A stretch of DNA of 64,000 nucleotides from CAZUGA01 sp964619885. Its GTDB lineage: Bacteria; Pseudomonadota; Gammaproteobacteria; Methylococcales; UBA1147. The notes under the pieces are model-generated. The model was not told the DNA's origin. It saw nothing but the letters and a program-made list of their open reading frames with translations, and did not search any database. Position 1 is the stretch's first letter. Each line of letters starts with the position of its first letter. Location of the stretch: assembly GCA_964619885.1 (NCBI GenBank), contig CAZUGA010000010.1, positions 1 to 64,000 on the forward strand, written 5' to 3'. The translations under genes were made by a program, and so were the position numbers. Of this stretch, positions 47,246 to 55,407 are shown piece by piece.

Positions 47246-47500
47246 GGCTCGATTAAACATTTTCAATCCATATCTGTTTATCACGGTTAATCTATGAAAA
47301 CCACTAAGAATCTTTGTTTTTATGATGTCCGGTTTCGCATGGATACAACCCAGGCTGATGGCGGCAACAATAGGGAATATTTGATACAATGCGCTTCTAT
47401 TCTCCCAATATTATGGAGTTGGTCGATCTTGGTGGACAGTCCACTTTTGAGCCGCGACTCTAATTGGAATTCAACCAAACTTAAATAGAGGAAAGGCCTT

Positions 47501-48067
47501 ATGAAATGGGATTGCATCAAGCCACGGTTGGTTTTAGCTGGATTTTTTTTAGTGCTCTTCGCGACTGCGTGTAGCCAAACCATTCCACCCAAAGAACCCG
47601 AACAACCGTCTGTTTCGGAGGGCGATGAAGTTTGGTTTGAATATACGTTAAAGCTCAAAGACCAGAAGATTGTCGATTCCAACGTTGGCAAAGAACCTCT
47701 GAAATATATACAGGGCGACAAGAAGATTATCCCAGGCCTGGAAAATGCGATTTCAGGGATGCACAAAGGTGAATCCAAGCAGATCGTTGTTGCTCCGGAG
47801 CAAGGCTACGGTACGGTAAATACCAAAGGCTTCCAGGAGGTCCCAAAAAGCAGCATTCCCGAGAAATTACACATCATCGGCACCCAATTACAGGGTACCG
47901 ATGCCAAAGGTCAAGTCGTACGCCCGCGCATCCACGAGATCAAAGCTGAAAGTATCGTCTTGGATTTCAACCACCCGCTGGCGGGCCAAGAACTGTTCTT
48001 CAATATTAAAATAGTTGATATTAAAGAAGCCGCTAGCAAGGCGGAATCGGTTCCAGCAAATCAGTAA
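47501..48067 (+). CDS. FKBP-type peptidyl-prolyl isomerase lipoprotein, SlyD-like
   Basis: A 188-residue protein with GAGGAAAGG upstream. The signal ends in the lipobox FATAC (Cys24). The domain after about 38 is FKBP: SEGDEVWFEYTLKLKDQKIVDSN, PLKYIQGDKKIIPGLENAISGMHKGESKQIVVAPEQGYG. An inserted segment follows (GFQEVPKSSIPEKLHIIGTQLQGTDAKGQVVRPRIHEI) like the SlyD insert-in-flap domain, then VLDFNHPLAGQELFFNIKIVDI. It folds proteins in the periplasm or outer membrane. The leader with Cys is unusual for SlyD, which is cytoplasmic. Confidence 0.88.
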   Translation: MKWDCIKPRLVLAGFFLVLFATACSQTIPPKEPEQPSVSEGDEVWFEYTLKLKDQKIVDSNVGKEPLKYIQGDKKIIPGLENAISGMHKGESKQIVVAPEQGYGTVNTKGFQEVPKSSIPEKLHIIGTQLQGTDAKGQVVRPRIHEIKAESIVLDFNHPLAGQELFFNIKIVDIKEAASKAESVPANQ

Positions 48068-48575
48068 GATTACATCAAATACATTAGGTCTTTTTGTAAA
48101 ATTGCGCCCGCCGATAGGTTAGACCCCGATTCAATACGCGCGTACAAGATTAATCAATCCAGCCGAATTAAGGAATGCCCTGCACAGCACCATCTATCTT
48201 CTGATCGCAATGGCCGGTCTGACGTCTACTTAGTCGACCCCGAACAACGCTACAGATATGGCTTGTCGGTTATTACACGTCGTATAACAAGCTCCGGCTG
48301 GGCGGCAATTACAAAGCCGGGTAAACGAGCGGTAGTGTTCTTGTTATTCGAAACCATTTTTCGTCTGAAATTGTCCAATTATTGCATTTCAATCGAGTCT
48401 GCCTCCAAAGAATTTGCAGCATCAAAAGTTGATGAATTGACGCCAATAATCTGGAGAAACAAGTTTGCCGATAATCCGATGCGATCAGATTTGGATACTG
48501 GCTTTCGATAACATCTTGTGCGGATCTTTTATCGCACAACTTCATTTCCTATACTAGAAAATATAGATCTGCTAA
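48068..48575. other. intergenic region without recognised gene
   Basis: About 500 bases between two convergent genes. Short open frames of about 80 codons occur on both strands (48263-48511 plus, 48309-48545 minus), overlapping each other, without ribosome binding site or recognisable sequence. The stretch after 48150 could be decayed coding DNA, but no family was identified. Confidence 0.4.
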
Positions 48576-49973
48576 TTATTTGGAAGATCTATTGAGTCGT
48601 TCACCCAGGTCTCGAAGGATCTTCAACTGATCTGTTATTAGACCTTCATGATACCGGTAGACATTCTCCTGACCTAGCGGTGTGACGATTGACGGTGCGT
48701 ATTTTCTGCATCGCTGACGTAGCCGGTCGGATCGATCGATTAGATCGTTCAGAAGACTTTTGTCGTTTTCAGATATCTTATCGGGATCAAGTTCCAGTTT
48801 ATCGATTTCTGCAAGAGTTAACTTGGTCCCGAATAAGTTATACATTAGGTGTTCGATTTCGATTCTTCGCGAATCTAAGAAATACAGTCGTAATCGATGC
48901 CAACCCGTCAACAGATTCATCAAAACACTGATTACGACAACATAGTGAAGTAAGTTGGCAGGTGGCATGAAGTCCATTAAACCGGGTGCATAACTATCCA
49001 GTAAACTGGGCCCACCATTGTCGATAAAGGTCAGGAGGTCTTTTGATTGTGTAAGTCCAGTTTCATTGGGTGTGTTCTTGTTGTGGGCGATAAATCCATG
49101 GAAGGTCTGATCCAATAGCACCAATAAAGCGACCACATCTGAACGCGATGCGTCCTTATCACCTAGCACCAGGGTATCTATTTTAAAGACCTGTTTGTTA
49201 GTCTTCGGTAGCAGTTCGACATGATCGTAAAAACCAGAATATAGCGTTTCTACATGAAGGGCTGGGTAACGCTTGGACCAAGCACGTGCATTCTTAAAAC
49301 TTGCGATCTTTAACCCATCGTGAATAGCGCGTTTGATCAGGGGGCTATCTTCGGAAGTGACAAAAATACCAAGATCCAGATCACCATTTTTTAGCTTCGC
49401 GACTTGCTCGATAAAATTGTATTCGGTTAGAGTAATATTGAGCCCCGTCAACTCCTTTGCACCAAGTATCTCCCGCGAAATTAGCGCTGTGCCGCTACCG
49501 CCAGGACCAATGCCTACCCGCATATTCTTCAGATCACTTAGATGGAGTATTTCATTGGCATTAATTCCTAGAAAAAAAACGGTTTCCGAATTCGGAAGCC
49601 GAGCAACCAACTCCAATTTTTCGGGTTGCGGGAACCGCAAGCCGTCCGGCACCAACGCAAACAGTGGGCCCTCCGTGTCGACTGCTTGTACTAGATGTTT
49701 AATATTTTCCGCTGATCCTCTTGTTGACACATTGGTTACGCTGCCACCTTGATTTGCTGCATCGGTCGCTATTTCATCGACCAAACCGAAATATTGACCC
49801 AATTTCGGGCCCGATAATACGGTCAAATCCACATGAAATAAGCGAGGAACGAACTCAATCGCGGAAAAAACAAGTCCGACCAGTATAATTACGCTGAGGA
49901 TAATTGCCCCTCGGAAAATAGCCGAATGCCTTCGCGACTTCCGTTCGGACTGAGATGATAAATTGACGCCCAT
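48576..49973 (-). CDS. TAXI-family TRAP-type solute-binding protein, membrane anchored
   Basis: A 465-residue protein. A membrane segment lies at about 22-44 (IFRGAIILSVIILVGLVFSAI) and a second at about 330-350 (LLHYVVVISVLMNLLTGW). Between them is a TAXI-type binding domain: VLSGPKLGQYFGLVDEIATDA, SAENIKHLVQ, LSDLKNMRVGIGPGGSGTALISREIL, KNGDLDLGIFVTSED. The C-terminal 130 residues are cytoplasmic with charged helices. It belongs to a group of anchored TAXI proteins; no TRAP permease gene is adjacent, so transport or sensing is unclear. Confidence 0.8.
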   Translation of the reverse strand: MGVNLSSQSERKSRRHSAIFRGAIILSVIILVGLVFSAIEFVPRLFHVDLTVLSGPKLGQYFGLVDEIATDAANQGGSVTNVSTRGSAENIKHLVQAVDTEGPLFALVPDGLRFPQPEKLELVARLPNSETVFFLGINANEILHLSDLKNMRVGIGPGGSGTALISREILGAKELTGLNITLTEYNFIEQVAKLKNGDLDLGIFVTSEDSPLIKRAIHDGLKIASFKNARAWSKRYPALHVETLYSGFYDHVELLPKTNKQVFKIDTLVLGDKDASRSDVVALLVLLDQTFHGFIAHNKNTPNETGLTQSKDLLTFIDNGGPSLLDSYAPGLMDFMPPANLLHYVVVISVLMNLLTGWHRLRLYFLDSRRIEIEHLMYNLFGTKLTLAEIDKLELDPDKISENDKSLLNDLIDRSDRLRQRCRKYAPSIVTPLGQENVYRYHEGLITDQLKILRDLGERLNRSSK

Positions 49974-50000
49974 CTGTTTTAAAACAGCGTTAAAAAAACA

Positions 50001-50545
50001 TTATTCCGTCGCTTTATGCTTTGACCAAAAGAATGTGGCTACAACAATTGCAACAGCCACCAATAAGATTACCCACATAAATTCTTCCATATAAGCTGCA
50101 ACGACCGTGGTCAAGGCAAGAAGAGCGCCAAGGACGTAAAAGTGCCAACCTACGTGGATCCCGGCAAGGAAAGTTGCGAGCGCTAATACTAGAAGCATGA
50201 TCAACCCGGCTTCCTCATAATTTATTCTACCCGTATGCAATAGCGTGTAGACACAGAGGATAGCGACCAATGCTCCGCCCCAATGAATCATTTGCTTCAA
50301 TAGAAAACCGGCAATCTTTTCTCCGTTCATACTGGCTTGTTTCCGGCCACAATAAATAGCAGTAGCTGCGTATATAACCAGCATGAAGATCCAGTAGCCA
50401 TGCGCATCCGACGGCGAAATATCAGCTATAGCTACACCGATTAGAGCTAAGACAACTAAGGCGATAAAGACACCTTGACCTAAAATTTTATGGCTTTTTA
50501 TAGCAACGGTATCCTTAGGTCGTTTGACCTATTATCAGTTGACAT
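50001..50545 (-). pseudogene. integral membrane protein gene with a probable frameshift near its start
   Basis: A long frame from 50384 to 50001 gives 127 residues with four helices (IHWGGALVAILCVYTLL, LIMLLVLALATFLAGI, FYVLGALLALTTVVAAYM, MWVILLVAVAIVVATFFW). Upstream the same frame stays open to about 50531 and still codes like protein (KSHKILGQGVFIALVVLALIGVAIADISPSDAHGYWIFM), but it has no start codon. An ATG at 50545 with AAGAGG seven bases upstream lies one base out of frame and its own frame ends after 15 codons. A single lost base around 50520-50530 would join the two, so the gene is likely frameshifted. Family not named; it could also be a sequencing error. Confidence 0.6.
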
Positions 50546-50558
50546 TTTTAATCCTCTT

Positions 50559-51860
50559 TGTGAGCTGTGTGTAATAGAAACGAATCTCTACTATAGAACC
50601 CTCTGGATACTATTTATATTTCATTTTTGTTGCATCAAAATATGCTAAAACAATCATGCAACGGCTCAAAATAGAAAAATTCTGTGTCCTAAAATTTTCC
50701 AGGTAATTGGTCACCAACTTAATTTTTCGTCGATTATTGATCTCATTTAGATACTTGTAAACTGTTGAACACTCAAAACTCATTTTTTCGCAAATTCTGT
50801 AGTCCCGTTACTAACTCTACCGAAAAGCACGAACTATTAATCTAACCATGCTACGTTTTAGGCTACTTTCAATCTTTAGAGCGTTGGGTTCAATAGTATC
50901 TTGATCGATGGTTGCTAGGATGCGTTGGCAGTCAAACAAAACCTGTCAACCCGAATGTCGTCGTAGCGACGATGTTTCCGAGGCCCGCTAAAAGATCGCA
51001 TTGGAGACCAGCCTGCACGGTCCTGTCCGATGTGGGTCAGCTGCTACTCAGACCCTTCGATCCTGCTCGATTCGTCAGGTAAAGGCCGTTTTTTTACCTA
51101 TTTGGACGGTCACTCCGCTACCGGTAATTCAACGGCACGGTAACCAATCCAGCTTTCAGGCAGGCGAGATAATGTACCAGCAGGAAATTGCGATTCGGCA
51201 TGAGGGACGCGACACGGTCGCCTTTACGCAACCCCAAGCCAAGGTAATTAGACACTAAATGGCGAGCATTGCGGCACTATATCCGGAGCAATATCAACGA
51301 TACGCGAAGGAAATCAATTGCCCAGTCATATTCTTGAATTGATAGCGTCAATAGGTCCGGCAGTTGGTATGGCGGTGAAGCAGCTTGGAGATTTATTGGA
51401 GAACGCAATATTAGAGAATGTGCGGCTCAATACTTCGGTTTTACGTGCCTCTTCTCCGATCCTGAGTAAAATGGCTACTAACAATGAATAAACATCATGG
51501 GCGGCATTTACAGGCTAAAGACAGGCAGAGTTGATTTGGTAAACTAAGACAATTTCTCTGGTATTTGATTGATCTGGTAATTGATTGATTGGAGGTATAG
51601 AAAAGCCTCAAGCCGTTAACATGCAACCCTGCCTCACCACACAGTCCATCTATGAAATCGGCTTGGTCATTAAAGACTAGCTAGTTTCGTCTAATGTTAG
51701 ATCCTCAAATGTGATCACTAAGATCTGATCATACACCCGTTCCGAATATTAGCGATGGTAGAGGTCTAAGCCAATATTTTGTGCTGATAATTCTGTAAAA
51801 TGACATCCACAAGCGCCTTAATACGCACCTACTTTTCAAAAACAGCGAAAACCATCCAAC
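50559..51860. other. gene-poor stretch with possible decayed sequence
   Basis: About 1.3 kb without a credible intact gene. A near-perfect hairpin (TCGTCG-TAG-CGACGA) lies at 50957-50971. A weak 85-codon frame at 51001-51258 starts at TTG without ribosome binding site. At 51321-51491 a short frame reads SHILELIASIGPAVGMAVKQLGDLLENAI and ends LSKMATNNE; next to it another frame gives ASIAALYPEQYQRYAKEI. These look like pieces of broken genes, but I do not recognise a family. Confidence 0.4.
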
Positions 51861-52853
51861 TTGAAAACTCTAATTACCGGCGCGTCCGGATTTATCGGCT
51901 CAGCGATTGTCCATCATTTGCTCAATCAATGCTATGACGTTCGCGTATTGGTACGATCGGACAGTGATTGTCAAAACCTCAAAGGGCTACCGGTGGAATC
52001 GGTTGTCGGTGATCTCACGGACCCCGCTTCGTTAAACAAGGCGATTCAAGGATGTCGTGCACTGATTCACGCGGGTGCATACTACCGTCTATGGTCGCCC
52101 GATCCGGATCGATTTTACTCGGTCAACGTAACGGGTACCCATAATATAATGTTGGCTGCGTTGGACGCGGGCGTGGAGCGAGTAGTTTATACCAGTAGTA
52201 TTGCAGCACTGGGAACAGCGACGGATGGAAAATTCACCGATGAAAAAACGCCGATTCCAGCGTCCGATCGCCAAGTGATTCACTACAAACGTTCCAAATA
52301 TCTAGCTGAACTTGAAGTAACTGCATTGATACGCGATCGAGGATTGCCGGCCGTCATCGTCAACCCGACCGCACCTCTAGGTCCCCGCGACGTCAAACCT
52401 ACGCCAACCGGCCGGATGATCCGCGATGCGGTTGCCGGAAAGATTCCAGCCTACGTGAATACCGGCTTAAACGTGGTTCATGTCGATGACGTTGCGATCG
52501 GTCATCGTCTCGCATTTGAATCCGGAAAAATCGGAGAACGATACATTCTTGGTTCGGAGAATTTAAGTCTAAAATACATTTTAGAGCAGATCGCCAGCTT
52601 AACCGGCCAACCCAAGCCGCGTATTCGGTTGGCGCCGAATCTTGTGTTGCCTATCGCGTACATCGCCGAATTCTGGGCAAAAATTACCAATGGTGAGGAA
52701 CCTATGATTACGGTAGACGGGGTCCGCCTCGCGCGTAAATGCATGTATTTTTCGAGTGAAAAAGCAAGCAGGGAATTGGGCTATCAACCGCGCCCCGCGA
52801 AGGACGCGTTGGGGGATGCCGTGAAATGGTTTCGGGCAACGATGATGAATTGA
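51861..52853 (+). CDS. hpnA: HpnA-type NAD-dependent epimerase/reductase
   Basis: A 330-residue short-chain-dehydrogenase-fold protein, TTG start. The cofactor motif is TGASGFIGSAIVHHLL (GxxGxxG). Also seen are VVGDLTDPASLNKAIQGCRALIHAGAYYRLWSPDP, VNVTGTHNIMLAALDAGVERVVYTSSIAALG and YKRSKYLAE (YxxxK active site). The A-Y-Y-R-L-W segment is characteristic of hopanoid-associated HpnA. In hopanoid producers it sits in the hpn/shc cluster; no squalene-hopene cyclase or other hpn gene is in this window. It could act as a general dihydroflavonol-reductase-like enzyme. Confidence 0.8.
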   Translation: MKTLITGASGFIGSAIVHHLLNQCYDVRVLVRSDSDCQNLKGLPVESVVGDLTDPASLNKAIQGCRALIHAGAYYRLWSPDPDRFYSVNVTGTHNIMLAALDAGVERVVYTSSIAALGTATDGKFTDEKTPIPASDRQVIHYKRSKYLAELEVTALIRDRGLPAVIVNPTAPLGPRDVKPTPTGRMIRDAVAGKIPAYVNTGLNVVHVDDVAIGHRLAFESGKIGERYILGSENLSLKYILEQIASLTGQPKPRIRLAPNLVLPIAYIAEFWAKITNGEEPMITVDGVRLARKCMYFSSEKASRELGYQPRPAKDALGDAVKWFRATMMN

Positions 52854-52981
52854 ATGCAGCCTATACCACGATTGAGGAGATTGAAGTGAGACACATGTTT
52901 AGAAAAAAGCAGATGGAACTCTGAAAATATGACCGAGGTCTCACTAGATTAATTCTATTGGGTGAGCGAAAAAGCTGAAGG

Positions 52982-53911
52982 TCAACCGAATGAAATAGGG
53001 GCTAGAAAAACAGAGGTTAACCAAGCCGATAGCAGTAAGGCGGCAAAGGTTACTAAAATGATCCTGATCGATTTTTGTAAAGGCAGGGTTACCATTGAAT
53101 GATGTGAATGCTGATGTCCGGGCGCATGATGGGCCATATGCGCGTCTTGGTGTTGGTGTTGGTGTTGGTGTTGGTGTTGTTGTTGGTGAGAATGGTCCGC
53201 CGAATGCTGATCGTGTGCTTCAGCGTGTTCATGTGAGTGCCTGGGTGTTGACGCAGTTTTGTCCTGAATCGTCATGCAACCATGTTTCAGTTTGTTTTTG
53301 ACCAGCCAGGAATTGATTGGGTAGGCAGTAAGCCCGCCGGCGATCGCTGCGAGACCCATGGTAAACCAGAAGATTAAATTCGTAGGGTCATCGGCACCCT
53401 GCCAGTGATGCATCAAGCCAACCATAACTGGGATCATCCCAATCATCACCATGTTCATTGAAACGGTTTCGGCGAAAAATGTGCTGGTGACTGCCTTCAG
53501 ATAGTTATTGTCATACATCGACCGCATCATCAGCGCCTGGAATACAAACAGGCCAACAACAAACGCTGTCAAATACTCAATGACCAGGTCGGTGCCGTTG
53601 TGCAGGTGAAAACGGGAGACGATAATCGCAGCCAATATTATCCCGGTAGCATCCCCGGCCGGGCAATGCATTTCTGAATTAAGCGCCTGTTTCCAGTGTG
53701 CCGCGGTAAATGTGTCGTGCAAACCCGGACCGGGATTTCGGCACGCCATCAGATAGAAAAAAAGCCCCACGGGCCCGGTATAAAAAGTAACCAGAATCCA
53801 GGCGAGTTTTTGTACCCAGCTAACCGGCGTATTGGTCAACCCATCGTAAAACACAAACGCTACCGAGAAAGCGACCAGGATGAACCATAGTAGGATGACA
53901 CCGTTTAGCAT
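52982..53911 (-). CDS. His-rich DUF4396 membrane protein
   Basis: A 309-residue protein with about seven helices. The segments WVQKLAWILVTFYTGPVGLFFYLMACRNPGPG, HWKQALNSEMHCPAGDATGIILAA, ETVSMNMVMIGMIPVMVGLMH and GLAAIAGGLTAYPINSWLVKNKLKHGCM fit DUF4396. The loop from about 220 to 275 is very rich in His: HSHEHAEAHDQHSADHSHQQ followed by Gln-His repeats (HQHQHQHQD) and HMAHHAPGHQHSHH, before a last helix. Histidine-rich loops bind transition metals. The DUF4396 family is often next to copper genes, though none was seen here. The repeat arises from a hexanucleotide repeat in the DNA. Confidence 0.8.
   Translation of the reverse strand: MLNGVILLWFILVAFSVAFVFYDGLTNTPVSWVQKLAWILVTFYTGPVGLFFYLMACRNPGPGLHDTFTAAHWKQALNSEMHCPAGDATGIILAAIIVSRFHLHNGTDLVIEYLTAFVVGLFVFQALMMRSMYDNNYLKAVTSTFFAETVSMNMVMIGMIPVMVGLMHHWQGADDPTNLIFWFTMGLAAIAGGLTAYPINSWLVKNKLKHGCMTIQDKTASTPRHSHEHAEAHDQHSADHSHQQQHQHQHQHQHQDAHMAHHAPGHQHSHHSMVTLPLQKSIRIILVTFAALLLSAWLTSVFLAPISFG
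53147..53188 (+). repeat. hexanucleotide repeat coding for His-Gln run
   Basis: Seven tandem TTGGTG-type hexamers (one is TTGTTG), reading on the minus strand as CACCAA for the His-Gln run of the DUF4396 protein. Length changes by slippage would stay in frame. Confidence 0.9.
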
Positions 53912-54319
53912 TTTATTTTCCTCAATCTTCTAAGGGTAGGATAGCGAATTGAGATTAAGCTTGAATCCCGTTTTCGAAAAGCGTTCGAGTATCGGCTATT
54001 GATGCACTATAAAATTCAACACTGGTTTTTTATCCTATTGGAATATTCTGTATGGGCTTTAACGCGCCAACTTCGATTTTTATCGCTAACCAAAAGGGTC
54101 ACCTTTTAGTTAATCTGTGTCAATAGCCTATACAATATCCTGTCATACCAATCATCAACGCTGGGTAAGAGGTTGTCGAGGTGCATTCAATTTATACGGG
54201 ATCAAGTACTGATATTGTTGAATCAATTCTGGTCGATTGGCTGGAACCCCAAAGTTCCTTGAGTCCTTGGGCAGCCAGCGGCTTGAACAAAACATTGGTT
54301 CAATAAACCCACTGCCTAA
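53912..54319. other. divergent intergenic region, DUF4396 / ZIP-like
   Basis: About 400 bases with no gene. An inverted repeat AAAAGG-GTCA-CCTTTT at 54092-54107, extended by AAC/GTT pairs, could be an operator or hairpin. It lies between divergent metal-related genes. Confidence 0.4.
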
Positions 54320-55018
54320 ATGATCAGCGAATTAGCCTTCCCCAGCCTGGCTTTGACCGCGCTCCCATGTGCTGGATTGATCATTTCCGGTATGTTCGCG
54401 GCGAATCGAAATATCAGCAAATCATTGCTCAGTAAGTATCAACATATTGCCGCCGGAATAGTTATTTCCGCCGTATCCTTAGAACTACTTCCGAGTATGC
54501 TCAATGCAGATTCGTGGCCAGGCATGACGCTAGGTTATTGCTTCGGTGTGGCAACAATGCTTGTGGTCAAACGATACGCGGAACAGTTGGGGAATCGTAT
54601 CCCGATCGGCATTGATTTATTCGTGGACGGGCTTTTGCTTTCGATCGGTTTTGCTACCGGCGAGAAAGGCGGTTTGTTACTGCTTGCCGGACTCACGCTG
54701 GAGACAATTTCATTGGGCTTGGTAATCGGTCCGCCAATAACGGCACAAGGAAAATCCCGTTTCCAGGTACTAAATATGTTAGCCGTTCTGGGACTGGTGC
54801 TAATGGCAGGTACTGCATGCGGCAATTTGATACCGCTGGCAACAGGATTTTGGTTTGCAGGCGTACTCGGCTTTGGTGTCGCTGCCTTGTTGTTTCTGGT
54901 GGTAGAAGAATTAATATCAGAAGCCCACAAAACGGAAGATACAACGCTCACCACCACTTTATTTTTTATTGGTTTTCTAATTCCTTTACTGTTGGGACAA
55001 ATTACATCGATCCCGTGA
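54320..55018 (+). CDS. ZIP-like membrane protein lacking usual metal histidines
   Basis: A 232-residue protein with about eight helices. The layout is that of ZIP transporters: YQHIAAGIVISAVSLELLPS (helix 2), IPIGIDLFVDGLLLSIGFA (helix 4 position), LTLETISLGLVIG (helix 5), and FLVVEELISEAHKTEDTT. The helix-4 HN-type metal motif is replaced by DLFVDGLL; acidic residues could still bind metal. ATG start without visible ribosome binding site. It faces the His-rich DUF4396 gene. Confidence 0.6.
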   Translation: MISELAFPSLALTALPCAGLIISGMFAANRNISKSLLSKYQHIAAGIVISAVSLELLPSMLNADSWPGMTLGYCFGVATMLVVKRYAEQLGNRIPIGIDLFVDGLLLSIGFATGEKGGLLLLAGLTLETISLGLVIGPPITAQGKSRFQVLNMLAVLGLVLMAGTACGNLIPLATGFWFAGVLGFGVAALLFLVVEELISEAHKTEDTTLTTTLFFIGFLIPLLLGQITSIP

Positions 55019-55407
55019 TCAAATACAAGGTGCTTTGGTGAATCGTTTAATTTAATTGCTAAATTTGCAGATTGAGCTTCTACTAATACCGTCTGTTGAC
55101 GCCCATCGACAAGCTCATGCTAATCACTAACGTTATAATGGTCCCGCCAATATGACGAAGATACGAAGAACTTCCTCTAAAAGCTAATTGAGTGAAAAAT
55201 AAGTCTAGCACTAATCTTAGTGTCCAATTAGAAAAGCCGATGTAGCCAACGAAATAAGACAATCAGATAATGGATTATCCAGTTAATATCATTTTGGCTT
55301 AGATCGAGACAGAACTCATCTGTTGTCTTGGTTGTCGCCGTTAGGAAAAAAGCGTACGATTTTGAACAACATCACAAACTAATAAATAAAAGCGAGGGGT
55401 GAGCGCG
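55019..55407. other. intergenic region before the large exported protein
   Basis: About 390 AT-rich bases, much lower in GC than the gene that follows. No gene recognised. AGGGG at 55395-55399 is the ribosome binding site of the next gene. Confidence 0.45.

Noticed and set aside
48263..48545. Overlapping frames of about 80 codons on both strands
   Set aside because: They overlap each other, lack ribosome binding sites and match nothing I know.
48576..50545. A TRAP transporter operon made of the TAXI protein and the adjacent membrane protein
   Set aside because: The membrane protein is far too small and unlike TRAP DctM or DctQ subunits.
51001..51258. 85-codon plus frame in the gene-poor stretch
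   Set aside because: TTG start, no ribosome binding site, no recognisable family and low-complexity composition.
53147..53188. Hexamer repeat as a CRISPR-like or regulatory array
   Set aside because: It is a short, spacer-free tandem repeat inside a coding frame and explains the His-Gln run.
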